From assembly GCA_023413895.1 (NCBI GenBank), contig JAEZOU010000008.1, forward strand, positions 1 through 15,700: a stretch of 15,700 nucleotides of DNA, read 5' to 3'. The notes under the pieces are model-generated. The model did not search any database. It had not been told where the DNA came from and saw only the letters and a list, made by a program, of their open reading frames with translations. Position numbers and translations under genes: made by a program. Positions 15,688 to 15,700 of this stretch are shown here, piece by piece. The stretch comes from Bacteroidota bacterium. Lineage in GTDB: Bacteria > Bacteroidota > Bacteroidia > Bacteroidales > WCHB1-69. The stretch's first letter is position 1, and every line of letters begins with the position of its first letter.

Positions 15688-15700
15688 TAGTTTTAAAACT

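Noticed and set aside
1..15700. CRISPR array, insertion sequence, prophage, tRNA or rRNA
   Set aside because: No regularly spaced repeats, transposase or integrase motifs, terminal inverted repeats or RNA gene signatures were seen when reading both strands.

Overview
The window looks like a chromosomal segment from a low-GC Bacteroidota, most likely Bacteroidales. Start sites lie close behind copies of the Bacteroidota -7 element TAnnTTTG (here always TATTTTTG). There are no clear Shine-Dalgarno sequences. The gene families also fit: a type IX secretion sorting domain, a PorT-like outer membrane barrel, a DUF1343/NamZ muramidase and a MutS-family ATPase with KamC-like motifs. No phage, insertion sequence, CRISPR array, tRNA or rRNA was seen.

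Layout. (1) 1-~300, minus strand: the decayed 3' end of a T9SS-exported protein, running off the left edge; 346-650 holds no gene. (2) 675-7761, plus strand: a tightly packed seven-gene run behind one recognisable promoter: RsmI-like methyltransferase, thioredoxin reductase, exo-N-acetylmuramidase (NamZ/DUF1343), PAP2 lipid phosphatase, class-3-like aldehyde dehydrogenase, a divergent MurD and a SpoU/TrmH RNA methyltransferase. Gaps are 0-29 nt. (3) 7746-9591, minus strand: an outer membrane beta-barrel gene overlapping by one base with a lipoprotein gene. (4) 9592-9893: a divergent intergenic region. (5) 9894-12131, plus strand: a YfcC-family permease and a PnuC-family transporter one base apart. 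(6) 12055-15655, minus strand: elongation factor G from a near-consensus promoter, followed 23 nt later by a MutS-family ATPase whose 3' end overlaps pnuC by 77 nt. At the far right a forward -7 element suggests a divergent gene beyond the window.

How the genes may work together. NamZ, the PAP2 enzyme and MurD all touch peptidoglycan: exo-release of MurNAc in the periplasm, possible undecaprenyl-pyrophosphate recycling, and D-Glu addition to the UDP-MurNAc precursor. This makes the long operon a candidate cell-wall turnover and precursor unit, carried together with redox (TrxB), aldehyde detoxification and RNA modification genes. That link is inference from position. The permease/PnuC pair suggests uptake of an organic acid or amino acid and of a vitamin such as nicotinamide riboside. 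The most unusual gene is the MutS-family protein: it lacks a mismatch-recognition domain, and its motifs resemble KamC, proposed to reactivate lysine 5,6-aminomutase, yet it sits behind EF-G rather than in a lysine-fermentation cluster.
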